Source: Pelethousia sp034933245 (GTDB taxonomy: Bacteria > Bacillota > Clostridia > Christensenellales > CAG-138). From it: a DNA stretch of 64,000 bases. The stretch is from NCBI GenBank assembly GCA_034933245.1, contig JAYFNX010000018.1:39432-103431 (forward strand), read 5' to 3'. The position numbers were made by a program, and so were the translations under genes. This document shows positions 50,323 through 59,520 of the stretch, piece by piece. How positions within the stretch are numbered: position 1 is the first letter of the stretch; the number at the start of each line of letters is the position of its first letter. The notes under the pieces were generated by a model, which was not told where the DNA came from, did no database searches, and was given only the letters and a program-made list of their open reading frames with translations.

Positions 50323-52284
50323 TTAGGGCATAGCCTCCCCTGCTTTGATTTGGATCAGGCCCGTGCGGTAAGCATGCAGAAGCGCGTTCAAATCGCCGAT
50401 GCGGGTAAGGAACGCTTCCCCATCGTCCGTATCCGCTATGAGCAGCCGCTCGGGAAGGTTTTCCACAATAAAGGTGTGGGAGGTAATGTCCGTGCCCCGG
50501 CTGATGGCGTCCTCCTTGCCGGCAAAGGGTTCATGGGAGGCGATGCGCATGCCGCGGGAGCTGAAAAACATGGTGTAGCCTGCAATGCCCGTCTTCTTTT
50601 GATAGGCCTTGCAGAAGCCGCCATCGATAACCACCAGCCGCCCGCCCGCCTTGCGGGGATCCTCCCCTTCCTTCACGCGCACGGGCACATGGCCGTTTAC
50701 GATCCGGCTCCAGGGCCTATGCAGGTCGAATTCCTCCAAAAGTCCCCGGCAAAAGCTCTCCTCGTTACAGAGGCGATAATAGGGATTTTTCGGCTCCTTC
50801 CACGTGCTCTCATCCCCGATGAGGGCCCGTTCAAAGGTGGCGATATGATCCCGGCCAAAGATGGGGGAATTGCGGCCGCACCAGAGGAACCAAAGGAAAT
50901 CCCCGCCCTTCTGGCGCTCCTTTTCCCCGGAGGCAAAATAGCCCTGCCGGGCAAGCTGATCCGCAAAATCCAAGAAGGCTCGGCCTTTAAGCCGCTTTCC
51001 ATAAAGCTCAAAGGTCATGTATTCTCCGTCCGCCTCGCAGGGAATGCAGCCGTGGAAAAGCAGGTTCCCATTATGCCGCCTGTAAATGGCCCCGGCGCTG
51101 TAAAGAAAACGGGCATGCGTCTGCAGGCGCTCGCTTTGGCGGAAGCTGGCCGTGAGCTGCTCCATAAGGGCCTGCTCCTCCGCCGTAAGGCAAGCGGGGT
51201 CCGCCGGGTCTATGGTGGGGAAGTCCGTATCCCTTAAGGGGTGGGGCACACCGTCGATCTCCATGGTATAGGTTTTCCAATCCACCCGGGCCAGCATATC
51301 CCTGTCCGCCATGTTATATTCGGGCCGCCGCCGGATGAGCTGGCTTTCGAGCTTATATTGGATCACGCTAATGGCCTTATGCATACGGGAATAGAGGGAG
51401 AAGTCCTTGGGTTTGAAGGGTTGCTCCGGAAATTTGCGGGGCCGGAACACCTCCGCCTCCCCATATTGCTCCGTGGAAAATACGGCCAAGGGCAAAAGGT
51501 TGATGCCGTAACCATCCTCCAGCATCTCCAAATTGTCATACTGCACGCAGTTTTTTACCGCCGTGGCCACGCATACGGGGCTTCCCGCCGCCGCGCCCAT
51601 CCAGAGCACATCGTGGTTTCCCCACTGCAAATCCACGCTGTGATGCTGGAGCAGGCGGTCTAAAATAATATCCGCATGGGGCCCCCTGTCAAAGATATCC
51701 CCCAGAATATGCAGGTTATCCACCGCCATGCGCTTAATGAGGATGCACATCTGCTCAATGAGGCTTTCCGCGCAGCCCGTTTGGATGATGGAGTGGATGA
51801 TGTTATCATAATACGCCTCTTTGTTGGAAAGATCATGCGTGTTGAGCAGTTCTTCCATTATATAGGCGAATTCCTCCGGCAGCGCCTTGCGCACCTTGGA
51901 GCGCGAATATTTGGAGGAGGTATACCGGCCCATCTGGATGAGCCGGTTCAGGGTAACCCGGTACCAATCATCCAGATCTTTCCCCTTTTTTTTGGCTTTC
52001 TGAAGCGCTTCCCGGGTATAATAGATAAGCACGGCCAAGGCCCGCCGGTCCTCTACCGTAAGGCTATTCTCAAAAAGCTCGTCAATCTTTTCGTAGATGG
52101 CGCCCGAAGCATTGTTGAGAATATGCAAAAATGCCTCGTGCTCCCCATGGATATCGCTCATGAAATGCTCCGTGCCCTTGGGCAGGCCACGAAAGGCTTC
52201 CAGCTTGATAATTTCGGCGCACACGCTTTGCACCGTGGGAAAATCCCGGCTTAGCAGCCGCAAATAGCGTAAATCTTCTGCCAT
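50323..52284 (-). CDS. fbp: fructose-1,6-bisphosphatase class III
   Basis: 653 residues, typical length for the Firmicute FBPase. The calcineurin-like motifs are in place: FMSDIHGEHEAF near residue 42, LHILGDIFDRGPHAD, WGNHDVLWMGAA, and a C-terminal NGHVPV. It makes fructose-6-phosphate in gluconeogenesis, which would feed the glycogen operon. GAGGAGG precedes the ATG. Divergent from the PPi-type phosphofructokinase. Confidence 0.95.
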   Translation of the reverse strand: MAEDLRYLRLLSRDFPTVQSVCAEIIKLEAFRGLPKGTEHFMSDIHGEHEAFLHILNNASGAIYEKIDELFENSLTVEDRRALAVLIYYTREALQKAKKKGKDLDDWYRVTLNRLIQMGRYTSSKYSRSKVRKALPEEFAYIMEELLNTHDLSNKEAYYDNIIHSIIQTGCAESLIEQMCILIKRMAVDNLHILGDIFDRGPHADIILDRLLQHHSVDLQWGNHDVLWMGAAAGSPVCVATAVKNCVQYDNLEMLEDGYGINLLPLAVFSTEQYGEAEVFRPRKFPEQPFKPKDFSLYSRMHKAISVIQYKLESQLIRRRPEYNMADRDMLARVDWKTYTMEIDGVPHPLRDTDFPTIDPADPACLTAEEQALMEQLTASFRQSERLQTHARFLYSAGAIYRRHNGNLLFHGCIPCEADGEYMTFELYGKRLKGRAFLDFADQLARQGYFASGEKERQKGGDFLWFLWCGRNSPIFGRDHIATFERALIGDESTWKEPKNPYYRLCNEESFCRGLLEEFDLHRPWSRIVNGHVPVRVKEGEDPRKAGGRLVVIDGGFCKAYQKKTGIAGYTMFFSSRGMRIASHEPFAGKEDAISRGTDITSHTFIVENLPERLLIADTDDGEAFLTRIGDLNALLHAYRTGLIQIKAGEAMP

Positions 52285-52323
52285 GCGTCCTCCTCGTTGT
52301 CTTTAACGCGTTGTGATGCCTTC

Positions 52324-52352
52324 ATTGTACCCCTGCAAGCCGCTTTTTGGAA
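52324..52352 (-). promoter_or_regulatory. promoter of fbp
   Basis: On the minus strand, TTCCAA (52347-52352), 17 bp, TACAAT (52324-52329). Confidence 0.55.
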
Positions 52353-52404
52353 AGCCTTTGCATAGGATTTCTTTGTTAAGTCTCTGGTTTCCCGGCGGCA
52401 TCGC

Positions 52405-52433
52405 TGTTCAAACCCCGGGTTTTGTGGTATTAT
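52405..52433 (+). promoter_or_regulatory. promoter of the phosphofructokinase gene
   Basis: Weak TGTTCA (52405-52410), 17 bp, TATTAT (52428-52433) with extended TGG. Confidence 0.55.
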
Positions 52434-52481
52434 GAACCTGTTTATTTCGTTGCTTTTATTTTCATATAGGAGGTTTTTACC

Positions 52482-53732
52482 ATGGCAAATTTACTTAGGG
52501 GCGCGGCCGTCATCGGCCAGTCCGGCGGGCCCACGGCGGTTATTAACGCCAGCGCCTACGGCGTAATTCGCACCGCTTTAGACGATCCGAACATTACCAA
52601 GGTCTACGGCGCCGCCCATGGCATTCGCGGCCTGCTGGACGATGTGCTTTTCGACATGGGCCAAGAGGACCCCAAGGAACTGGAACTGCTGCTGCATACG
52701 CCGTCTTCCGCGCTGGGTTCCTGCCGCTACAAGCTCAAGGACAGCAGCATAGATGATACGGACTATAAGCGAATTCTTGAAATTTTTAAGAAGTACGACA
52801 TTCGCTATTTCTTCTATAACGGCGGCAACGATTCCATGGACACCTGCAACAAAATCTCCAAATACATGCAGCGTGCGGGCTATGAATGCCGGATTATGGG
52901 TGTGCCCAAAACAATCGACAACGATCTTTGGGGAACGGACCATTGCCCGGGCTATGGCTCCGCGGCCCGCTTTGTGGCCACCAGCTGCATGGAAATTTAC
53001 CAGGACGCCCGGGTGTATGATACGGGCATGATCTGCATCATCGAGGCCATGGGCCGCCATGCGGGCTGGCTCACCGCCGCCGCCTCCCTGGCCACCGCTA
53101 TGGGCGCGGGGCCGGATCTGATTTATTTGCCCGAACGGGATTTTGATATCGATTGTTTCAAGGCCGATGTGAAGCGGGTTTACAGCGCTTCCTCCAAGTG
53201 CATCGTGGCCGTTTCGGAAGGCGTGCACGATAAGGACGGCAAGCTCATCGCCGAATACGGCGCGAACTCCAACGCCGTGGATGCCTTTGGGCACAAGCAA
53301 TTGGGCGGCCTGGCCGCCACGCTGGCCGGCGTGCTGCAAGCCGAGGGGTATTCCAAGGTGCGGCCCATTGAGCTTTCCCTGCTCCAGCGCTGCGCGGCAC
53401 ACTGCGCCTCCGATACGGACGTAAAAGAGGCGTTCCATGTTGGTAAGGCTGCCGTGGAATGCGCCGTAAGCGGCATTACGGACAAGATGATAGGCTTTGT
53501 TCGGGGCAAGAGCGCGGACGGCGCCTATACCTGCTCCGTTAAGCTCATGGAGCTTACGGAAGTGGCCAACGCCGAAAAAAAGATTCCGGACCAATGGATC
53601 AACGCCGAGGGCAACGGCCTGCTGCCCCCCTTCCAGGAATATGCTCTGCCGCTTATTCAGGGCGTACCGGCGGTATCTCTTGAAAATGGCCTGCCCCGCT
53701 TTGCCCGCCTGAAGAAGATCCGGGCCCAATAA
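52482..53732 (+). CDS. pfp: 6-phosphofructokinase, pyrophosphate-type
   Basis: 416 residues. The phosphoryl-donor loop reads Gly-Gly-Asn-Asp117-Ser and the next motif Pro-Lys143-Thr-Ile-Asp-Asn-Asp. Asp and Lys at these places (Gly and Gly in ATP enzymes) mark PPi-dependent PFKs, which run in both directions. Substrate motif GRHAGWLTA is present. A strong GGAGG precedes the ATG. PPi use is inferred from these two residues. Confidence 0.9.
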   Translation: MANLLRGAAVIGQSGGPTAVINASAYGVIRTALDDPNITKVYGAAHGIRGLLDDVLFDMGQEDPKELELLLHTPSSALGSCRYKLKDSSIDDTDYKRILEIFKKYDIRYFFYNGGNDSMDTCNKISKYMQRAGYECRIMGVPKTIDNDLWGTDHCPGYGSAARFVATSCMEIYQDARVYDTGMICIIEAMGRHAGWLTAAASLATAMGAGPDLIYLPERDFDIDCFKADVKRVYSASSKCIVAVSEGVHDKDGKLIAEYGANSNAVDAFGHKQLGGLAATLAGVLQAEGYSKVRPIELSLLQRCAAHCASDTDVKEAFHVGKAAVECAVSGITDKMIGFVRGKSADGAYTCSVKLMELTEVANAEKKIPDQWINAEGNGLLPPFQEYALPLIQGVPAVSLENGLPRFARLKKIRAQ

Positions 53733-53787
53733 AGAAAACGGATATTGTTTGCCGGGTTTATGCCGACGTATCGCCTGAATAGGTGCG

Positions 53788-53820
53788 ACCGGGCCCGTCC
53801 AATGGACGGGCCCGGTTTTT
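53788..53820 (+). terminator. terminator after the phosphofructokinase gene
   Basis: Perfect 13-bp stem (53788-53800 with 53804-53816), AAT loop, then TTTTT; between convergent genes. Confidence 0.88.
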
Positions 53821-53836
53821 AGCATGCTTGTTTTTC

Positions 53837-55753
53837 TTACAATGCTTCCATCTGCTTGATCCACAGGGCCGCTTCCGCATCCGAAGGCATCCGCCAGTCC
53901 CCCCTGGGGGAAAGGGATACGGAGCCCACCTTGGGGCCGTCGGGCAGGCAGCTTCGCTTAAACTGCTGGCTAAAGAAGCGGCGCAGGAAGGTATGGAGCC
54001 ATTTTCGAATGGTATCTTCCGCATATTCCCCCGCAAAGGCGGCTTTGGCCAGATAAAACACTTTAGCCGGGCCTGCGCCGTAGCGCACCATATGATATAG
54101 GAAGAAATCATGGAGCTCATAGGGGCCTACCAAGTCCTCCGTTACCTGGGAGATCGTCCCATTCTTGGCGGGGAGGAGCTCCGGGCTCACAGGGGTATCC
54201 AGAATATCCAACAGCACGGTTCTGAGGGCCTCGCTTTGGGTCGTGTCCGCCGCATGGGCCACCAGGTGGCGCACCAAGGTTTTGGGCACCCCCGCGTTTA
54301 CCCCATACATGCTCATATGGTCCCCGTTGTAGGTAGCCCAGCCCAGGGCCAGCTCCGAAAGGTCCCCGGTGCCCACCACCAGGCCCCCTTCCATATTGGC
54401 AAGATCCATGAGAACCTGGGTGCGTTCCCGGGCCTGTCCGTTTTCAAAGGTGACATCCTGCTTCTCGAAGCTCTGGCCAATATCGTGAAAGTGTTGCGTC
54501 ACGGCCTTGCCGATGTCCACGCATTGGAAGGACACCCCCAGGGTTTCGCAGAGGACTTCCGCATTGCGGCGGGTCCGCTCCGTCGTGCCGAAGCAGGGCA
54601 TGGTTACGGCCAGCACATCCTTCGGCGTGCGGCCCAAGGCTTCCAGCGCCCGAACCGCCACAAGCAGGGCCAGGCAGGAATCCAGCCCGCCGGAAATGCC
54701 TACCACCAGCTTCTTTGCATGGGCATGGGCCGCCCGTTTGGCAAGGCCCCGGGCCTGGATGGATAAGATTTCCGCACAGCGCTGGGCCCGCTCCGCCTCA
54801 TCCCGGGGAATAAAGGGGTGGGGGGAAACCTTTCTGTAATGCAGCCGGGGGGCATCCTGCTTTCCCAGCATAAAGGGGATCCGCCGCAGGCTTCCGCCGG
54901 GGCGGAAGGTGTTGGAGCGAATGCGTTCATGCCCGAGCAGCTCCAAATCCGTATCCGCATAGAGCGCGCCTTCGTGAAACAGGGGGCTTTCCGCAAGAAG
55001 GGCTCCGTTTTCGGCTATCAGGTCATGGCCCGCAAAAACCATATCCGTGGTGGATTCCCCCTGGCCCGCATCCGCATACACATAGGTGCAGAGCAGCCGG
55101 GCGCTTTGGGAGATAAGCAGGCTCCGGCGGTATGCCGCCTTGCCGATGATCTCATCGCTGGCGGAAAGGTTGGCGATCACCGTGGCCCCGCCCAGCGCAA
55201 GCTTGGTGCTGGGGGGGCAGGGCGCCCAAAGATCCTCGCAGATCTCCACCCCCAGCGTAAAGGCGGGCATATCCCCGCAGGCAAAAACCAAATCCGTGCC
55301 AAAAGGAACCTCTTGGCCCAGCAGAGAAATGGTTCCGTTTGCATCCGCGGTTGCGGGGGTAAAATGGCGCAGCTCGTAAAATTCACCGTAGTTGGGGACA
55401 TTCTGCTTGGGCACGATGCCCAGCACCCGCCCCCGTTGGATCACGGCGGCACAGTTATAAAGAGCGCCGTCCTTTGCAAGGGGCAAGCCTACCACAGCCA
55501 GGGCATCCAGCTCCCGGCCGCCCTCCACGATGGCCCCGAGGCCCTCCACAGCACCTTTAAGCAAGGCGCTTTGCTGGAAAAGATCCCCACAGGTATAGCC
55601 CGTGAGGCACATTTCGGGGAATACCACCAGGCCGGCGCCGGCCTGGGCCGCCGTTTGGTATTGGGCTAGAATGGCGGTTGCATTTTCGGCCGGGTTTGCC
55701 ACATGGCAGGAAGGCGTGGCCGCCGCAAGGCGGAGGAATCCGTATTCTTTCAT
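53837..55753 (-). CDS. nadE: glutamine-dependent NAD+ synthetase
   Basis: 638 residues in two domains. The N-terminal glutaminase (nitrilase fold) has Glu in FPEMCLTGY, Lys in PKQNVPNYGEFYE and Cys in LGVEICEDLW. The C-terminal synthetase has the P-loop VGISGGLDSCLAL and GTGDLSELALGW. It makes NAD+ from nicotinate adenine dinucleotide. ATG 55753 lies 7 bases behind GAGG, 2 bases after the aminopeptidase stop; ATG 55756 is equally possible. Last gene of the peptidase operon. Confidence 0.95.
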   Translation of the reverse strand: MKEYGFLRLAAATPSCHVANPAENATAILAQYQTAAQAGAGLVVFPEMCLTGYTCGDLFQQSALLKGAVEGLGAIVEGGRELDALAVVGLPLAKDGALYNCAAVIQRGRVLGIVPKQNVPNYGEFYELRHFTPATADANGTISLLGQEVPFGTDLVFACGDMPAFTLGVEICEDLWAPCPPSTKLALGGATVIANLSASDEIIGKAAYRRSLLISQSARLLCTYVYADAGQGESTTDMVFAGHDLIAENGALLAESPLFHEGALYADTDLELLGHERIRSNTFRPGGSLRRIPFMLGKQDAPRLHYRKVSPHPFIPRDEAERAQRCAEILSIQARGLAKRAAHAHAKKLVVGISGGLDSCLALLVAVRALEALGRTPKDVLAVTMPCFGTTERTRRNAEVLCETLGVSFQCVDIGKAVTQHFHDIGQSFEKQDVTFENGQARERTQVLMDLANMEGGLVVGTGDLSELALGWATYNGDHMSMYGVNAGVPKTLVRHLVAHAADTTQSEALRTVLLDILDTPVSPELLPAKNGTISQVTEDLVGPYELHDFFLYHMVRYGAGPAKVFYLAKAAFAGEYAEDTIRKWLHTFLRRFFSQQFKRSCLPDGPKVGSVSLSPRGDWRMPSDAEAALWIKQMEAL

Positions 55754-55755
55754 CA

Positions 55756-57519
55756 TCAATCCTCGTTTGTATTTGCGTTTTTAAGCGAAAGAGGCCGGGT
55801 AGCCTGGCCCAGGAAAGTCCGATCTTCCCCGTCGAGCAAGGGGGAAAGGGTATCCCAAACCAGGGCGTGGTAAGCATTAAGCCGCCGGACATCCTCGCTC
55901 TCCAAAATGGTGTGGTCCACGGCGTCCAGGTCAATGGGGACAAGGGTGAGGGGGGCAAAGCCCAGCATCCCATTCTCGCATTCCACGCATTCCAGCAGGT
56001 TTTCCAGCCGAATCCCATGGCTGCCGGGGAAATACAGCCCCGGCTCATCGGAAACCACCATGCCCGGCCGGAAGGGCGTGGAGGGGCCATCATACCGGAT
56101 GCGGACGGGCGGCTCATGCACGCAAAGCATGGCGCCCACCCCATGGCCCGTACCGTGGCCATAATTCAGCCCCGCCCGCCAGATCGGCTGCCGGGCCAGG
56201 GCATCCAGCCTGGCCCCATCCACCCCCTTGGGGAAGCGGGCGTCCATAAGGGCCAGCATGCCCCGCAAAACCAAAGTAAAATGGGTTTTTTCCTCTTCCG
56301 TAACCGGGCCCAGGGCCACGGTACGGGTCACATCCGTGGTGGCGCCGTTCCACTGGCCGCCGCTATCCACCAAAAGAAGCCCTTCCCTTTGGAGGGGTAG
56401 CGAGCCTTCCGCGGGCGCATGGTAATGCACCACGGCGGCGTTTGGGCCATAGCCGCAGATGGTATCAAAAGACGTATCCACACACCCCGCCCCGCGGCGC
56501 ATGGCGTCCAGATGCGTGCCGGCCGCGTATTCATCCAGACGGTTGGCATGGGCTTTGAGGTAGCGCAAAAACCGAACCATGACCACGCCGTCCAGCACAT
56601 GGGCCTCCCGGATGCAGATCAGCTCCCGGATATTCTTCGCGCAGCGGGCCATCGCCAGATAATCGTCCGCAAGGAGGCTTGCGCCCTGCGCCTTGGCGGC
56701 CATGGCCAAGGACAGGCTCAGGGTGGGCGGGCTTACCAGAAGGCCGTCCCCTTCCCCATAACGGGACAGGAACGAATAGATCGCATCGTAAGGCAGAACC
56801 TCGGCTCCCAGTTCCTCCAAATAGGCGGATACGGGGCCGGCGGTGTTTGCGGCCATGAAGAGGCGGCAGGTATCCTGCTCCACCACGGCGAAAGCCCGGG
56901 CCACGGGGGTGTGGGGCATATCCCCACCCCGCAAATTGAAGAGCCAAGCCCCGTCCATCAGATCCGTCAGCAGGGTTGCCCGGGCCTTTTTCTCGGCCAT
57001 ATGCCCCCGCAAGGCTTTGATTTTATCCTTGGCGCTGCGGCCCGTACATGCCGCATCCAGCACAAAAGCAGGCGCCTGGGAACGGGGCGGCCTATCCGGC
57101 CAGAGATCCGAAACGAGATCGATATCCACAACCCGGGCACCTTCCCCATAGGCCGTAGCTTCCCGCAGGGTCACACAGCGCCCGTCCATGCCCAACCGCT
57201 TATCCTTTAAATTCTGTGCAAGGTAGGCGGCCAAGGCGGGCGTATCCTTCTCTCCCTCCTGCATTAGGCGGATGCCGCTGCCGAAAAGCTCCCGCTCCGC
57301 CTGTAGGAAATAGCGGGAATCCGTCCAAAGAAAACCCTCCGTGGCCGTCACCAGGAGCGTGCCGGCGCTGCCCGTAAACCCGGAAAGGTAGGCCCGCGCC
57401 TGATCATGGGGGGCAACATATTCGGACCCGTGAGGATCCGCCGTGGGGACAAGATAGGCATCCAGCTCCGCCTGGGCCATGGCCCGGCGCAGCGCCTCCA
57501 ACCGTTCAAATATGGTCAT
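55756..57519 (-). CDS. Xaa-Pro aminopeptidase (M24B)
   Basis: 587 residues, the long three-domain aminopeptidase P type. Two creatinase-N-like domains (about 1-290) precede the pita-bread catalytic domain. Metal ligands are visible: Asp in LLVDSGG and TTDVTRT, His in YGHGTGHGVG, Glu in SDEPGLYF and RLENLLE. It removes an N-terminal residue before proline. GGAGG lies 7 bases before ATG 57519, which overlaps the M42 stop (ATGA). Confidence 0.93.
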   Translation of the reverse strand: MTIFERLEALRRAMAQAELDAYLVPTADPHGSEYVAPHDQARAYLSGFTGSAGTLLVTATEGFLWTDSRYFLQAERELFGSGIRLMQEGEKDTPALAAYLAQNLKDKRLGMDGRCVTLREATAYGEGARVVDIDLVSDLWPDRPPRSQAPAFVLDAACTGRSAKDKIKALRGHMAEKKARATLLTDLMDGAWLFNLRGGDMPHTPVARAFAVVEQDTCRLFMAANTAGPVSAYLEELGAEVLPYDAIYSFLSRYGEGDGLLVSPPTLSLSLAMAAKAQGASLLADDYLAMARCAKNIRELICIREAHVLDGVVMVRFLRYLKAHANRLDEYAAGTHLDAMRRGAGCVDTSFDTICGYGPNAAVVHYHAPAEGSLPLQREGLLLVDSGGQWNGATTDVTRTVALGPVTEEEKTHFTLVLRGMLALMDARFPKGVDGARLDALARQPIWRAGLNYGHGTGHGVGAMLCVHEPPVRIRYDGPSTPFRPGMVVSDEPGLYFPGSHGIRLENLLECVECENGMLGFAPLTLVPIDLDAVDHTILESEDVRRLNAYHALVWDTLSPLLDGEDRTFLGQATRPLSLKNANTNED

Positions 57520-58502
57520 AGCTTCGCCTCCAGAATGGCTTTTATCCACGTTACGGCCCCTTGCGCATCCGAAAGGGCCGCCGTTTCCACAGGGGTATGA
57601 ATGTAACGGCAGGGGATGGAAATGCAGCCCGCCGCCATCCCGGCGCCGGTGCGAACAATGGCGCCGGTATCCGTGCCGCCCGCCGTGAGCACCTCGTGTT
57701 GGATGGAGAGGCCCGCCGCTTCGGCCCGTTCCGCCAGAAGCCGCCGGACTTGGCTTGCAACCACCACGCTACCATCCATAATCTTCAAAGCGGGGCCCTT
57801 CCCCAAGGCAATGGGGGAGCGAGCGGCCTTGGGCGTATCCCCGGCAGGGGTCACATCCAAGGCAACAGAAAGGTCTGGCGCAATACCGTATGCCGCCGCA
57901 CCTGCTCCGCGGGTACCCACTTCCTCTTGCACGGTGAACACCGCATACACATCGTGCTCACTGGGGGCTTCCAACGCCGCCAGCACCGCCGCGCAGCCCA
58001 GCCGGTCATCCAGCGCACCGCCTACGGCCAGCCCATTTTCCACTTCCAGGGGGCTGTAAAACACGGCCATGTCCCCCACGCGGGCCATGGTTTCGGCTTG
58101 GTTCTTATCTTTCGCGCCCATATCGATGAAGAGCTCCTCCATCTGGGCTTCGCCGGGCTTTTTCTTTTTTGTTTCATAAAACACCGTGCCCTTGGCTCCG
58201 TTTTCAAAAACCACCCGCCTGGCGATGGCGATGGCGGGCCGCAGGCCGCCCACGGCCGCCACCCGTAAAAACCCATTCTCTTGCACATCCGTCACCATCA
58301 GGCCGATCTGATCCATATGGGCGGTAAGCATGAGCTTTTTGCCCGAGCAGCCGGGTCGGAAAGCGATCAGGTTCCCTAGCGCGTCCGTATGCAGGGTTTT
58401 GCACAGGGGGGCCGCCAAGGCGGCGATCGTCTCCCGCACACCGGCCTCCCGGCCCGATGGGCCATAGGCCGCCGTCAGGGCTTGCAACGCCGTTTCAAGC
58501 AT
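57516..58502 (-). CDS. M42 family metallopeptidase A
   Basis: 328 residues, dinuclear-zinc aminopeptidase of the FrvX/TET type. All ligands are present: AHMDQIG, ALDDRLG, VQEEVGTRG (base and ligand Glu), ALDVT and RYIHTPVE. M42 enzymes usually assemble into dodecameric tetrahedral shells that trim peptides. Overlaps both neighbours. Confidence 0.92.
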   Translation of the reverse strand: MLETALQALTAAYGPSGREAGVRETIAALAAPLCKTLHTDALGNLIAFRPGCSGKKLMLTAHMDQIGLMVTDVQENGFLRVAAVGGLRPAIAIARRVVFENGAKGTVFYETKKKKPGEAQMEELFIDMGAKDKNQAETMARVGDMAVFYSPLEVENGLAVGGALDDRLGCAAVLAALEAPSEHDVYAVFTVQEEVGTRGAGAAAYGIAPDLSVALDVTPAGDTPKAARSPIALGKGPALKIMDGSVVVASQVRRLLAERAEAAGLSIQHEVLTAGGTDTGAIVRTGAGMAAGCISIPCRYIHTPVETAALSDAQGAVTWIKAILEAKL

Positions 58503-59520
58503 GGCGTATCACCTCGTTCCACATTTTGTCTTGCAAAAAAGCCAGGGCCAAAGCATAGGCGGCTTGAATATCCCCGGGGCTGGCCAGGCTGTTTGGCGAA
58601 TGGATATAGCGGCAGGGAACGGAAATCCCCCCCACCGGGCAGCCCGTCAACGCTTTATGGATAGCGCCGCCGTCGGTTCCGCCCTTTACGCCCCGCCGGA
58701 GCTGATAGGCAACGGCATGGGTCTCGGCGGTTTTTATGAGAGCCGCCACCATCTCCGGCAGGGCCAATGTCCTGCCATCCATGACGGTGATGGCCGCCCC
58801 CCCGCCCACGCGGGTAACGGCCTCAGGCGGCGTGCGGCCGGGCAGATCGTTGGCTGTGGTGCCCTCCAGCACCAGGGCAAGGGCCGGTTCCACCCGGCAT
58901 GCAGCGGCCATGGCTCCCCGAAGCCCCAGTTCCTCCTGCACGGTGAATACCGCCCACAGGTCACATGCATAGGGTTCCTTCAGCAGCTCCGCCACAATCG
59001 TGCAGCCGATGCGGTCATCCAGCGCCTTGGCGCAGAGGAGGCCCCCCATTTCCATGGGTTCCCCGTCGAACCACACCGGGTCCCCGATGCGCACGGCTGC
59101 CTGGGCCTGGGCCTTATCCTTGGCGCCGATGTCCAGATACAGCTCCTCGTGCGGAAAAGCCCGCTTGAATTCCTCCTCCTTTTGCAGGTGGATGGCCTTG
59201 CAGCCGATGATGCCGGCCAGGCCGTTTGGCCCTATCCGCACACGCTTGCCCGCCAAAGCCCGGGCGTCGATGCCCGCCTGGGAATAAGCCAGGGTTCCGT
59301 CTTCCCGGATACCGGAAACCACCATACCCACCTCGTCCATATGGGCTGCGAGAAGGATGCGGGGGCCGGAACCGGGTTGGTGCACATAAAGGTTCCCCAA
59401 GGGATCCGTAAAGGTTTCCAGGCCAAGGGGGGCGAGCTCCGCCTTTAAAAAAGCCCGGACCGGGCCTTCATGGCCGGAAATCCCCGGGAGGCTGCAAAGT
59501 CGTTTTAGTCGTTCCAGCAT
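58495..59520 (-). CDS. M42 family metallopeptidase B
   Basis: 341 residues. Ligand motifs: AHMDEVG, ALDDRIG, VQEELGLRG, LEGTT (Glu where paralogue A has Asp, a known variant) and RYIHSPN. ATG 59520 is behind AGGAG and lies inside the end of the third M42 gene (16-bp overlap). The frame stays open far upstream but that part reads as shadow of the neighbour. Confidence 0.92.
   Translation of the reverse strand: MLERLKRLCSLPGISGHEGPVRAFLKAELAPLGLETFTDPLGNLYVHQPGSGPRILLAAHMDEVGMVVSGIREDGTLAYSQAGIDARALAGKRVRIGPNGLAGIIGCKAIHLQKEEEFKRAFPHEELYLDIGAKDKAQAQAAVRIGDPVWFDGEPMEMGGLLCAKALDDRIGCTIVAELLKEPYACDLWAVFTVQEELGLRGAMAAACRVEPALALVLEGTTANDLPGRTPPEAVTRVGGGAAITVMDGRTLALPEMVAALIKTAETHAVAYQLRRGVKGGTDGGAIHKALTGCPVGGISVPCRYIHSPNSLASPGDIQAAYALALAFLQDKMWNEVIRHA

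Noticed and set aside
52578..53864. 428-codon minus-strand ORF opposite the phosphofructokinase
   Set aside because: Shadow; the true gene has all PFK motifs.
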